Positions 1-7,897 of a stretch of 16,560 nucleotides of DNA are shown one piece after another (positions within the stretch are counted from its first letter, which is position 1; each line of letters begins with the position of its first letter). The notes under the pieces are model-generated. The model saw only the letters and a list, made by a program, of their open reading frames with translations, was not told where the DNA came from and ran no database searches. Where the stretch lies: NCBI GenBank assembly GCA_030829675.1, contig JAURAE010000019.1:1-16560 (forward strand). The letters are read 5' to 3'. Both the position numbers and the translations under genes were made by a program. Source of the stretch: Schleiferiaceae bacterium. GTDB lineage: Bacteria > Bacteroidota > Bacteroidia > Flavobacteriales > Schleiferiaceae.

Positions 1-274
1 AAGCAGTATAAATACCCATCAACAAGGTGATATATATGCCGTAATACGTGGCATAAAAACCAATGATCGAGCTCCAGGTCGCCTCGTCCATTCCAAAGGC
101 CTTGGCATATTCTTCCGGCAAGCTGCTCATCAATTTCACCATATCCTCACCCATGTGTGAGAACGATGGATAGATGCTCAAAATCAACAAAGTGAACGCT
201 AAAACTATGGCCGTCCAGATGAGCGTATTCTTTCTGTTTCGCTTGAGCTCTTTGGTAAATAATACTGTATTCAT
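1..274 (-). CDS. ABC-2 type transporter permease, N-terminal part (cut by window edge)
   Basis: Membrane subunit of an ABC exporter; only the first 91 codons lie in the window. It begins with an ATG 6 nt after the stop of the ATPase gene, so the two form one transcription unit. The visible protein has a short basic cytoplasmic N-terminus (KELKRNRKN), a hydrophobic segment at about residues 17-37, an extracytoplasmic stretch containing LPEEYAKAFGMD at 52-63, and the start of a second hydrophobic segment from about residue 72. This pattern (N-terminal helix, a loop with a 'LPE..AKAFGM' style motif, then a row of helices) is common in ABC-2 permeases paired with BcrA/CcmA-like ATPases. The substrate cannot be told from the sequence. 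The ABC-2 permease role rests mainly on the neighbour and topology. Confidence 0.75.
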   Translation of the reverse strand, partial: MNTVLFTKELKRNRKNTLIWTAIVLAFTLLILSIYPSFSHMGEDMVKLMSSLPEEYAKAFGMDEATWSSIIGFYATYYGIYITLLMGIYTA

Positions 275-280
275 AGCGGG

Positions 281-1156
281 TTATCTGCGGTAGTAATTCA
301 TGAAAATGCTCTCGAGGTCAGGTTCGCTTAGAGTCAGATCTACGACCTCTTGCCGGCCCAGCCATTGGAGCAGGTCCTTCGTCGGCCCGACGTAATCAAA
401 AAGCACCTTATTGCCTAACCATTCTTGGTTTTGGGCACCTTCGGGCAACTCGACCTTTGTATCAGATTCAAGGACCAGCCTGACCTTTTTCATTTGCTTT
501 GCTAGCAACGTAGTGATGTCCTCTACGGCCGTGATCTCGCCCCCACGAATGATGGCAGCGCGGTCACAAAGGCGTTGTATTTCACTTAAGATGTGGGAAC
601 TAAAAAAGATGGTCGTGCCTGTGGCATTACGGGATTCGAGGAGCTCAAAGAATCTGTTCTGCATGAGCGGGTCCAGTCCTGAGGTAGGCTCGTCCAATAT
701 CAACAATTCTGGTTCGTGCACTACCGCTTGAATGATGGCACATTTCTTCTTGTTCCCAAAACTTAAATCCGCGATGGGACGGTCGAGATCAAGCTCAAAA
801 TAATGGGCCAATTCTCTGATCTTCTCCCCTGCCTTCTCCAACCCGTAGATGTTGGCGTGGTATTCCAACAATTCGCGGGAGGTCATCTCCGCGTAATAAT
901 CTACCTCAGAAGGCAAATACCCGATGCGACGGCGCAACTCGTGCCCATTTTCAAGAATGCTTTGGCCGAAGAGCTTCGCCTCTCCACTGCTCGGAGCGAG
1001 CAATCCTAGGAGCGTTCGAATAGTGGTGGACTTGCCGGCGCCATTGGGGCCGATAAAGCCAAAAATCTCCCCTTGTTTGACAGAAATAGTAACGTCCGTA
1101 ATGCCGCGTTCCTTTCCATAAAACTTGGACAAGGAACGAGTTTCAATGATATTCAT
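281..1156 (-). CDS. ABC-2 type transporter ATP-binding protein
   Basis: Cytoplasmic ATPase (291 aa) that powers the adjoining permease. The Walker A motif GPNGAGKST is at residues 36-44, the Walker B segment LLILDEPTSGLDP at 151-163 with catalytic E156, and the H-loop histidine is H188 (SSH). The signature sequence is LSFGNKKK (131-138) instead of LSGGQ, and the usual Q-loop glutamine is replaced (YLPSE, 80-84); both variants are familiar in the BcrA-like branch of ABC-2 exporters, so they do not suggest inactivity. The C-terminal 80 residues are an accessory region seen in such proteins. The start is an ATG at 1154-1156. On the minus strand a TATTTTAG box (1187-1180) differs by one base from the TAnnTTTG -7 consensus, but no -33 element is clear. 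The exported substrate is unknown. Confidence 0.9.
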   Translation of the reverse strand: MNIIETRSLSKFYGKERGITDVTISVKQGEIFGFIGPNGAGKSTTIRTLLGLLAPSSGEAKLFGQSILENGHELRRRIGYLPSEVDYYAEMTSRELLEYHANIYGLEKAGEKIRELAHYFELDLDRPIADLSFGNKKKCAIIQAVVHEPELLILDEPTSGLDPLMQNRFFELLESRNATGTTIFFSSHILSEIQRLCDRAAIIRGGEITAVEDITTLLAKQMKKVRLVLESDTKVELPEGAQNQEWLGNKVLFDYVGPTKDLLQWLGRQEVVDLTLSEPDLESIFMNYYRR

Positions 1157-1211
1157 GGCGGTTTAGGTTGAATTCCTTTCTAAAATACGACGCATTGCGC
1201 CTACATCCCAT

Positions 1212-1219
1212 TAAATTTG
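1212..1219 (+). promoter_or_regulatory. Putative Bacteroidota -7 box for the gmk operon
   Basis: TAAATTTG matches the Bacteroidota primary sigma consensus TAnnTTTG exactly. It lies 19 nt ahead of the GTG preferred here as the gmk start, which would give a short leader of about 14 nt. A clear -33 TTTG is not present at the expected 17-23 nt upstream, so the call is moderate. Confidence 0.4.
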
Positions 1220-1237
1220 CCACAAACTTCCTCTCTA

Positions 1238-1816
1238 GTGAGCGCATCAACATCAGGAAAATTGGTCATCTTCTCCGCACCCTCTGGCAGCGGAAAAAGC
1301 ACCTTGGTGCATTACCTGATGGAGACCGTGGAAGGATTTGGCTTTAGCATCAGCGCCACCTCTCGAGCCCCTCGAGGAACGGAGCAGCATGGCGTGGATT
1401 ATTTCTTTTTAACTGCCGAAGAATTTCGCCAAAAGGTCGATGCCGGTGAGTTCTTGGAATGGGAAGAGGTCTATGCAGGGACTTATTACGGCACCTTAAA
1501 CCGCGAAGTAGATAAAAGCTGGTCGCAAGGCCAAGCGGTGGCCTTCGACATTGATGTTGTCGGCGGGTTGAATTTGAAAAAGCAGTTCGGCGATCGTGCC
1601 TTGGCATTGTTTATTCAGGCGCCAAGTATTGAAGAATTGGAACGCAGATTAGTCGCTCGTGGGACCGATTCCCCCGAAAAAATCGCTCAGCGTATCGAAA
1701 AGGCCGCCTGGGAAATGGACCAGCGCGACGGCTTCGATCACATCATCATCAACGACGACCTCGACCGCGCCAAAGCAGAGGCTAAAGCCCTGTTGGAAGC
1801 ATTTTTATCCGCATAA
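1238..1816 (+). CDS. gmk: Guanylate kinase
   Basis: Phosphorylates GMP to GDP with ATP in purine nucleotide metabolism (cytosol). Numbered from GTG 1238 (192 aa), the P-loop APSGSGKST is at 14-22, followed by the GMP-binding region with SATSRAPRGTE and GVDYFFLTAEEF, then EWEEVYAGTYYGT, and FDIDVVGGLNLKKQF. These are all standard landmarks of bacterial Gmk, and the length is normal. No ATG is available. The open frame can be extended to a TTG at 1217, but that TTG forms the last bases of a TAAATTTG promoter box, so the in-frame GTG at 1238 is preferred; flavobacterial Gmk proteins typically begin only a few residues before GKL.(I/V)FSAPSGSGK. nadD follows after one base, so the two are translated from one message. 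Confidence 0.93.
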   Translation: MSASTSGKLVIFSAPSGSGKSTLVHYLMETVEGFGFSISATSRAPRGTEQHGVDYFFLTAEEFRQKVDAGEFLEWEEVYAGTYYGTLNREVDKSWSQGQAVAFDIDVVGGLNLKKQFGDRALALFIQAPSIEELERRLVARGTDSPEKIAQRIEKAAWEMDQRDGFDHIIINDDLDRAKAEAKALLEAFLSA

Positions 1817-1817
1817 T

Positions 1818-2408
1818 ATGAAGGGAAATATCGGCTTGTTTTTCGGCACCTTCAACCCCATCCACGTAGGGCATTTGGTCTTGGCGGAATACATGCTGAA
1901 TTACGGTGAACTTGACCGAGTACTTTTCGTCATTACTCCCCACAATCCCTTCAAGCAGAAGTCTACGCTATTGCCGGATCGCGAGCGTTTACATTTGGCC
2001 TATCTCGCTTTGGAGGACCAATTAAACATGCAACCCAGCGACATCGAGTTTAGCCTCCCACAACCTAATTACACGGCCCAAACGATGGCCTACCTCCGCG
2101 AGAAGCACCCGGAAGCCAACTTCACCTTAATCATGGGCGAGGACAACTTGCGCTCCTTGCACAAATGGCAGAACTACGAGAGTATCGTAGATCACCACAG
2201 AATCTTAGTCTATCCTCGTGTAGGCGGCGATTATGAAGGTACCATAGAAGAGGCACAAAAATACCCTAATGTGGCGGTGGTGGACGCCCCGCGCATGGAG
2301 ATCAGTGCCTCAATGATTCGCCAAAGTTTCAAGGATAGAAAACCATTGCAAAACCTCCTTCCTAAAGCGGTTTTTGAGTACATTGAAGGGAGCAATCTCT
2401 TTCAATAA
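1818..2408 (+). CDS. nadD: Nicotinate-mononucleotide adenylyltransferase
   Basis: Transfers AMP from ATP to nicotinate mononucleotide to give deamido-NAD, a late step of NAD synthesis. The 196-residue protein starts at ATG 1818, one base after the gmk stop; the same frame is open further upstream inside gmk, but the family's beginning GLFFGTFNPIHVGH fits only this start. The nucleotidyltransferase HxGH motif is at 16-19 (HVGH), MGEDNL at 106-111 followed by HKWQNY matches the NadD substrate loop, and the second nucleotide-binding motif is ISASMIR at 162-168 (a variant of ISSTxIR). The C-terminal LLPKAVFEYI is also typical. The gmk–nadD pairing is common in Bacteroidota. The next gene starts 4 nt downstream. 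Confidence 0.95.
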   Translation: MKGNIGLFFGTFNPIHVGHLVLAEYMLNYGELDRVLFVITPHNPFKQKSTLLPDRERLHLAYLALEDQLNMQPSDIEFSLPQPNYTAQTMAYLREKHPEANFTLIMGEDNLRSLHKWQNYESIVDHHRILVYPRVGGDYEGTIEEAQKYPNVAVVDAPRMEISASMIRQSFKDRKPLQNLLPKAVFEYIEGSNLFQ

Positions 2409-2411
2409 TTC

Positions 2412-5213
2412 ATGTCCACCTTCATCTCTCGAATTGCCGGAGAAGTTCAAAGCGCCCCTGAGGCGTTGCACGAACAATTGGTCCTTCTTCCAAACCGTCG
2501 TGCCGCGCTTTTTATTCAGGAGGAGCTGCGCAAGGATTTGGAGGAGTACGAGCTGTTCCCCTTGTTTTTAACCGTCGATGAGTTCATCGCCCAGGCCGCG
2601 AATTTGCTGGTCATGGAACCCATGGCCTTGTTGGTGGCCTTGCATCAATGTTATGGGGAAGTCCGCCGCACTTCGTTTCCTGGTAAGGAGGAAGAAGATT
2701 TGGGCCAATTCATGGGCTGGGGACAAACATTGCTCTCGGATTTTGGGGAAATCGACCGCTATTTACTGAATCCAGAACACGTGTTGGGGGATTTGTACAA
2801 CGTGCAAAAATTGGCCGAATGGAACCTCGAGCCGGAGGAGCAAACCAAGATGATGCGCAACTATTCGGATTTCATTCAACTGCTTCCCCAAACCTACGAG
2901 CGCTTCACCAAAGGACTACTGGAGCGGGGAGAAGCCTATGGCGGTTTGGCAGCGCGCACGCTAGCGGAACAACCAGCATTGCTCGAAGCATTCTTGTCGA
3001 GAAATGGCGTAAAGAAAGTGGTTGTTGCCGGATTAAACGCGTTGAATACGGCAGAATTGGACATCCTAAAAACCCTTAGAAATAGCCGTCCCACTTCCTT
3101 CCTTTGGGATACGGATGCGCACTACGTCCACACGCCCATGCACGAGGCCGGCCATTTCTTGCGACTGCATCAAAAACGCGAAAAGGTGTTCGGGGACTAC
3201 ATCCCAAAGGTGGACCCGGCACAGAGCGATTGGCGAAACCTGCCAAAGACCATACAGCCCGTAGGGGCAACAAAATTTACCGGTCAAGCCAAAGCCGTCG
3301 CCAAGACCTTGGCACAATGGCACGAGCGCGGCATTGCGCCCCACCACATTGCAGTAATTCTAGCCGACGAAAGCCTGCTCAATCCCGTGCTTAATTTCCT
3401 TCCTGCGCCTTACGATAAGGTGAACATCACCATGGGCTTCCCGCTGAACCAAACGGCCCTTGCCGCAACAGTGGGATTGTACTTGAACATGGTGGAATAT
3501 GCCGTGAAAAATCAACGGCCTGGAAAGGATTGGACGCTCCACCACAAATCACTCTCTGCACTGTGTACAGACCCAATGTTCAACCGATATTGGACCGCAA
3601 AAGGTGAGGGTCCTTATGCTTGGCACCAAGAGATTGTCGCTGGAAACAAGGTCTTTACGGCAGCAAAATATTGGGGCGATAAAGCCAATGATCACTTGCC
3701 TGCTTATGCCCGATTATTTCTGCCACAACACCCCACTGATTTCATAGATGCGCTTCAACATTGGCTCCAACATGTGGGCGCAACGGAGAAGAACGATACG
3801 ATGGTCCAAAATACTGCGCACCACATCTATACCCTCCTTGAACAGTTAAAGCGCACCTTGCAAAACACCGCACAAGACCCCCTCATATGGATCAAGCTGA
3901 TCAAGCAACAATTGCGCAACGGCAGCATTGATTTCGTTGGGGAGCCACTCGAAGGATTACAGGTGATGGGAATCTTGGAATCACGAACCTTGGACTTCCC
4001 TTACATTATACTCGCCGGCATTAACGAAGGTGTGTTACCTGCAGGCCGCTCCTTTAACTCACTCCTGCCCTTTGATATTAAAAGGCATTATGGACTGCCT
4101 ACCTATGAAGAAAAGGATGCTGTATACGCCTATCACTTTTACCGAATTCTTCAGCGCTGTAAAGAAGCAACCATCACCTTTAATACGGACAAGGAGGCCA
4201 TGGGCGGCGGGGAGCCAAGCCGATTCTTAGTACAAATAGAACACGAACTCAAAGGAACGGCGGCCAAGGTGCTTCCAAGAATGTTTAGCAACGGAGAAGT
4301 CCATGCCCAAAGTGTAGCCTCGAAGTTCCAAGCGGAAAAAACAGATGCCGTCAAAGCGGCCATTGCACATTGGTGGGAGCGCGGCATCAGTGCCTCTTCC
4401 TTAAATGAATTGGTAAGTATGCCGGACCAATTCTATAAAAAGCGACTGATCAAAATCAAAGAAGAGGACGAGGTCGAGGAAAACATGAGTGCTATGGTCA
4501 TGGGTAACCTCGTACACAAGGGCCTCGAGAAAGTGTATGAGCCGTTCGTCGGTCAACAAATCCCGGCCTTTGATGTAGACCTGTGGACCGAACAGGCCAT
4601 GGAATTTGGCATCCATTACCTCGTTGAAGAAAAGGGCTATTCTAGACGCGCCTTGCATACCGGTCGCAATATTTTGACCGTAGAAGTCTGCCGACAGATG
4701 ATCCGTCAGTTCTTAGAATACGACCTTCACCGGGCCAGCATGCACGAAATCATCCTCTTAGGTATAGAAACTGAGCTGTCTTATACCATGAGCCACCCTA
4801 CCCTGGGCCTCCCCATGAATTTCAAAGGCTACATTGACAGAGTCGAACTCGTCGATCAATGCCTCACCATTTGGGATTATAAAACCGGCTCCTTCACCTC
4901 GAGCGACCTCAGCCTAGGCGCCATGGAAGACCTTTGGAACGGGACGAAAGGAAAACCCTTACAGGTACTACTATACGCCTGGCTCCTCGATAAAATGGGC
5001 GCCTTCCCACAGCCATTACCCTGGCGCTCCGGTATGTTCAAACTGCAAAGCGGCGCCCCTGAGATCTTATTAGGAGGAGCTGTGGTCAACAAAACAAAAG
5101 ACATCTCCCCTGAGGCGCTGAACGCATTTGAAAGTGCCCTCATGGACTACCTTGAGGAGGTATATACCGATGACCTGCCCTTTGTAGAAATCCCAAAATT
5201 CGAATTTAAATAA
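2412..5213 (+). CDS. AddB/RecB-like PD-(D/E)XK nuclease with degenerate helicase region
   Basis: A 933-residue protein resembling the AddB half of AddAB-type DNA end-processing enzymes. N-terminal LLPNRRAALFIQEEL (25-39) corresponds to the start of AddB-like proteins, but no GxGKT/S Walker A is visible, so the helicase part is probably structural. Around residues 519-545 ILESRTLDFPYIILAGINEG followed by VLP resembles helicase motif V of UvrD-like proteins. The C-terminal nuclease has GNLVHKG (H702), GIETELSY (E786/E788), YIDRVE (D809), WDYKTG (D822, K824) and QVLLY (Q851, Y855), the ordered motifs of RecB-family nucleases. The cysteines that hold an iron-sulfur cluster in classical AddB are absent: the last 100 residues contain no Cys. 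The expected AddA-like helicase partner is not in this window. It starts at ATG 2412, 3 nt after nadD. The role in double-strand break repair is inferred. Confidence 0.85.
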   Translation: MSTFISRIAGEVQSAPEALHEQLVLLPNRRAALFIQEELRKDLEEYELFPLFLTVDEFIAQAANLLVMEPMALLVALHQCYGEVRRTSFPGKEEEDLGQFMGWGQTLLSDFGEIDRYLLNPEHVLGDLYNVQKLAEWNLEPEEQTKMMRNYSDFIQLLPQTYERFTKGLLERGEAYGGLAARTLAEQPALLEAFLSRNGVKKVVVAGLNALNTAELDILKTLRNSRPTSFLWDTDAHYVHTPMHEAGHFLRLHQKREKVFGDYIPKVDPAQSDWRNLPKTIQPVGATKFTGQAKAVAKTLAQWHERGIAPHHIAVILADESLLNPVLNFLPAPYDKVNITMGFPLNQTALAATVGLYLNMVEYAVKNQRPGKDWTLHHKSLSALCTDPMFNRYWTAKGEGPYAWHQEIVAGNKVFTAAKYWGDKANDHLPAYARLFLPQHPTDFIDALQHWLQHVGATEKNDTMVQNTAHHIYTLLEQLKRTLQNTAQDPLIWIKLIKQQLRNGSIDFVGEPLEGLQVMGILESRTLDFPYIILAGINEGVLPAGRSFNSLLPFDIKRHYGLPTYEEKDAVYAYHFYRILQRCKEATITFNTDKEAMGGGEPSRFLVQIEHELKGTAAKVLPRMFSNGEVHAQSVASKFQAEKTDAVKAAIAHWWERGISASSLNELVSMPDQFYKKRLIKIKEEDEVEENMSAMVMGNLVHKGLEKVYEPFVGQQIPAFDVDLWTEQAMEFGIHYLVEEKGYSRRALHTGRNILTVEVCRQMIRQFLEYDLHRASMHEIILLGIETELSYTMSHPTLGLPMNFKGYIDRVELVDQCLTIWDYKTGSFTSSDLSLGAMEDLWNGTKGKPLQVLLYAWLLDKMGAFPQPLPWRSGMFKLQSGAPEILLGGAVVNKTKDISPEALNAFESALMDYLEEVYTDDLPFVEIPKFEFK

Positions 5214-5217
5214 GGCC

Positions 5218-6153
5218 ATGCTCGAGCACATTCCAATTAAAGAAGATATTCTCGCCGCGCACGAACGCATTAAGCCCTTCATCCACCGTACCCCGGTATT
5301 TTCGTCGCATTGGTTTGACGAGCGCGTAGGCAAACCTTATGTTTTTAAAGGGGAACACCTACAAAAAACAGGAGCGTTCAAAGCCCGCGGTGCTATGAAT
5401 GCAGTACTGGTCAATGCCGAAATAGCAAAAGGCAAGGGGTTCATTACACACAGCTCAGGAAATCACGGCGCTGCATTGGCCTGGGCGGCGGCACAAATAG
5501 GAGAAAGCGCCTATATCATTATGCCGGAAAACGCGCCGAAGACTAAAGTTGCCGCAGTGCGCCAATACGGAGGGAAAATCACTTTTTGTGCGCCTACCTT
5601 GGAAGCTAGAGAGACTGCCGCTGCCGAAGTCCAATCACAAACTTGCGCGGTGCTCGTGCATCCCTACAACAACTACGACATCATCGCGGGACAGTCGACC
5701 GCGACCCTAGAGCTGCTCGAAGAACACCCCGACATTCAAACATTGTACGTACCCGTGGGTGGCGGTGGACTACTTTCCGGAGCCGCTTTAGCCAATCATT
5801 ATTTTGGAAATGCCAAGGTGGTGGGCTGTGAGCCAGATGCCTCAGGTGATGCCTATCAAAGCTTCCAATCTGGACATTGGGTCCCGGCTCAAAACCACCA
5901 CACGATTGCGGATGGCCTTAAAACTTCCTTAGGCGATAAAACATTTGAGATCATCACCGCCTATGTGGATGAGATTATGATGGTTAGTGAGGAGGAGATG
6001 AAGAAGGCCTGGAAATTCGCGGTGGGCAGGTTGAAACAATTGGTCGAGCCTTCTGCTGCTGCGGGTCTCGCTGTTGCTCTAAAACACGAGGGAGAAGGCC
6101 CTGCCGGCATCATTCTTTGTGGTGGAAATATGGATTTGGATCCTTGGGGCTAG
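5218..6153 (+). CDS. PLP-dependent serine racemase / serine-threonine dehydratase-like enzyme
   Basis: Fold-type II PLP enzyme of 311 residues. The Schiff-base lysine is K55 in KTGAFKARGA; the phosphate-binding loops are GGGGLLSG (181-188) and SSGNHG (79-84); the C-terminal CGGN (301-304) contacts the ring nitrogen. Several residues favour the serine racemase branch over biosynthetic threonine deaminase: S80 at the place of the catalytic serine of eukaryotic serine racemase (THSSGNHG), the triad E205, S209, D211 in GCEPDASGDAY matching the racemase divalent-metal site, and IADGLKTSLG. There is no C-terminal ACT domain, so isoleucine feedback is not expected. Likely reactions are D/L-serine interconversion and serine or threonine dehydration; which dominates cannot be told. 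It starts 4 nt after the nuclease gene and is last in the gmk-led run. Confidence 0.88.
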   Translation: MLEHIPIKEDILAAHERIKPFIHRTPVFSSHWFDERVGKPYVFKGEHLQKTGAFKARGAMNAVLVNAEIAKGKGFITHSSGNHGAALAWAAAQIGESAYIIMPENAPKTKVAAVRQYGGKITFCAPTLEARETAAAEVQSQTCAVLVHPYNNYDIIAGQSTATLELLEEHPDIQTLYVPVGGGGLLSGAALANHYFGNAKVVGCEPDASGDAYQSFQSGHWVPAQNHHTIADGLKTSLGDKTFEIITAYVDEIMMVSEEEMKKAWKFAVGRLKQLVEPSAAAGLAVALKHEGEGPAGIILCGGNMDLDPWG

Positions 6154-6184
6154 GATAAAGCAATTCGTCCTACGATAAATCCTA

Positions 6185-6222
6185 GGTGATGTAGTTGTAT
6201 CAAACGGTACATTTATATCACC
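6185..6222. terminator. Hairpin between convergent genes, possible bidirectional terminator
   Basis: Two 15-base arms (6185-6199 and 6208-6222) pair with 12 Watson-Crick pairs, two G-U pairs (as read on the plus strand) and one mismatch, with an 8-nt loop. It lies 31 nt beyond the plus-strand PLP-enzyme stop and 7 nt beyond the minus-strand kinase stop, the position expected for a shared terminator. There is no clear U-run on either side, so an intrinsic terminator of the classical kind is not proven. A second possible stem, CTAGGAT at 6150-6156 with ATCCTAG at 6179-6185, overlaps the left side. Confidence 0.4.
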
Positions 6223-6229
6223 AATAAAC

Positions 6230-7897
6230 TTAAGCTGATCTGTCGGTCAATAAAGGCACTGTGATGTTCACGGTGCCTTTTGCTTTTGTAAAAGAGGTCT
6301 GAAAGGTCCATCGTTGCCCTTTTTTCGCCTGCTTCCGGTGGTATTCAATGCGCTGCTTTACTAAGGCTAAGCCATGGCCCGTTCCTCCTTTGGGCAAAGA
6401 ATCGCCATAACCAGAATCTGAAACTTCCAGATGAAGGGATTTCCCCTCTTCAACCACAGTGATGTGAACCCAAGCTTCCTGGGCAGCTGTGCTTCCCGCG
6501 TATTTGAAACTGTTTTCCACCAAGGGCTGCAAGATGCCCGAAGGAATGAGCGCTTTCTTGGACGAAGCAGATGCATCAATGGTAAAATCAACATGTGCAT
6601 AAGAGCTTTGCTGCTGAAGTGCCGCATACTTCTCTAAATGGATTAGCTCCGCGCCTACATTGATGAAGTGACCGTTTTGATCTTGGAGTAGCGAACGCAG
6701 GTATTGGCCCAATTCCGCCAAATACTCTTGCGCATCCTCCATGCGCTCCTGGTTCAGGATGCCGTTGACATTGTTTAATTGGTTAAACAAAAAATGTGGA
6801 CGAATTTTATTCTTGTACGATTCTAGTTCCAATTCTGCCTCCTGTACGCTCAATCGCGCTTCCTTTGTGCGCAGCACCGAACGGTACGACACCCATATTC
6901 CAATAGCTAAAATCAAGGCCATGCTCAAGAAAATTGCCAAGGTCTGCTGACGTAACCTTGCCGTTTCCTCATAGCGAAGCCGCTCTCTCTTACCTCGCTC
7001 TAACTCAAAAGCCAAAAATCTACTCTGGCTCGCGTCCACCCTTCTCAAGGCCAATCTATTCGCCACGATCTCAGCCTCCTTGGCCTCATCACGCGATTCT
7101 CCCAAGAGGTCGTATTCAGTGAATTGACGGCGTGCATGCGCCTCCAAATCCCAAAAATTTCGGGCATGAGCAAATTCAATACATTGGGCCAATTCCACTT
7201 GATTCATCGCCTCCAAACCCAACGCTCGGAAATAAATGTTTTGCTTATCGATATCCGGAACCCCTGCGCTATCTACCAAGGCCAAAGCGCCTTGAATGAG
7301 CGAATCTACTTCCTCAGGATTCTTCTGTAAACGATACAAGGCCTCTGCACGCACCGCATAGGCCTCACTAGGGTTTATTTTGCCTGCTCGGGATTTAAAA
7401 ATCGCCAGTACCGTATCCGAATATTCGAGCGCTTCCCCGTAATACCCAAAATCAATCAAATAGGTAGAATAATTCCCCGCAGCTGTCGCCCAGGCCAAGG
7501 TATCGCCTTGACGCAAGGCCATCGTCTCCTGTGATACCGACAAGATTTCTTCGCCCGCACCCAAGGCCCAATACGAATGCGCCTTCAACAGTAGGATTCT
7601 TGATAGTCCTCGAAGATTGTTATTGGAACGAAATAGGATCTCGCTTCGCTCGATCATCGGCAAGGATTCTACGCTTGCCCCATTGACTACGAGGTCACGC
7701 GCCCGCAGGTACAACCCCCACGCTTCTTCAAACTCGTTTTTACTGCTTACTAAATCCTCAACACCTGCAAGGTAGTCCTCGCTTAGTCGTTCCATGGCCG
7801 TTACCTTTGCCACCTGGTCTGGCAAGTCATCCGAAGCCTGTGGGCTACAGCCCACTACAATCCATGCCGCTAGTATGATCCACCAATGTTTATACAT
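6230..7897 (-). CDS. LytS-type sensor histidine kinase with lipoprotein-like N-terminus
   Basis: Sensor kinase of 555 residues partnered with the overlapping LytTR regulator. The N-terminus is a signal peptide with a lipobox ending at C17 (VVGC), followed by about 290 residues of helical, TPR-like sensor sequence placed outside the cytoplasmic membrane. One transmembrane helix lies at about 318-338, then a coiled-coil linker (EARLSVQEAELELESYKNK). The cytoplasmic His_kinase domain has the phospho-acceptor H368 in RPHFLFNQLNNVN, and the ATPase has the N-box LVENSFKY (N462), DSGYGD (D494 onward) and GGTGHGLALVKQRI. This is the usual build of Bacteroidota LytS/YehU-like kinases. The signal it senses is unknown. 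Start ATG 7897 overlaps the regulator's end by 8 nt, so the two are translationally linked. Confidence 0.92.
   Translation of the reverse strand: MYKHWWIILAAWIVVGCSPQASDDLPDQVAKVTAMERLSEDYLAGVEDLVSSKNEFEEAWGLYLRARDLVVNGASVESLPMIERSEILFRSNNNLRGLSRILLLKAHSYWALGAGEEILSVSQETMALRQGDTLAWATAAGNYSTYLIDFGYYGEALEYSDTVLAIFKSRAGKINPSEAYAVRAEALYRLQKNPEEVDSLIQGALALVDSAGVPDIDKQNIYFRALGLEAMNQVELAQCIEFAHARNFWDLEAHARRQFTEYDLLGESRDEAKEAEIVANRLALRRVDASQSRFLAFELERGKRERLRYEETARLRQQTLAIFLSMALILAIGIWVSYRSVLRTKEARLSVQEAELELESYKNKIRPHFLFNQLNNVNGILNQERMEDAQEYLAELGQYLRSLLQDQNGHFINVGAELIHLEKYAALQQQSSYAHVDFTIDASASSKKALIPSGILQPLVENSFKYAGSTAAQEAWVHITVVEEGKSLHLEVSDSGYGDSLPKGGTGHGLALVKQRIEYHRKQAKKGQRWTFQTSFTKAKGTVNITVPLLTDRSA

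Noticed and set aside
131..138. Non-canonical ABC signature as a sign of an inactive ATPase (residues 131-138 of the protein encoded at 281-1156)
   Set aside because: LSFGNKKK-like signatures and a missing Q-loop glutamine are ordinary in BcrA-like ABC-2 ATPases, and Walker A, Walker B and H-loop are intact.
1180..1187. Minus-strand TATTTTAG as promoter of the ABC transporter
   Set aside because: One mismatch to TAnnTTTG and no -33 element; kept only as a remark in the ATPase entry.
1659..1817. In-frame upstream extension of nadD into gmk
   Set aside because: The 53 extra codons are out-of-frame gmk sequence; the conserved NadD N-terminus starts at ATG 1818, right after the gmk stop.
3066..3394. 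Overlapping open frames on both strands inside the nuclease gene
   Set aside because: They lie fully within a 933-codon gene with continuous family motifs and have no own start signals.
6150..6185. CTAGGAT / ATCCTAG inverted repeat as an operator or attachment site
   Set aside because: The 22-nt loop, single occurrence and lack of a promoter or mobile gene nearby leave only a possible alternative stem to the 6185-6222 hairpin.
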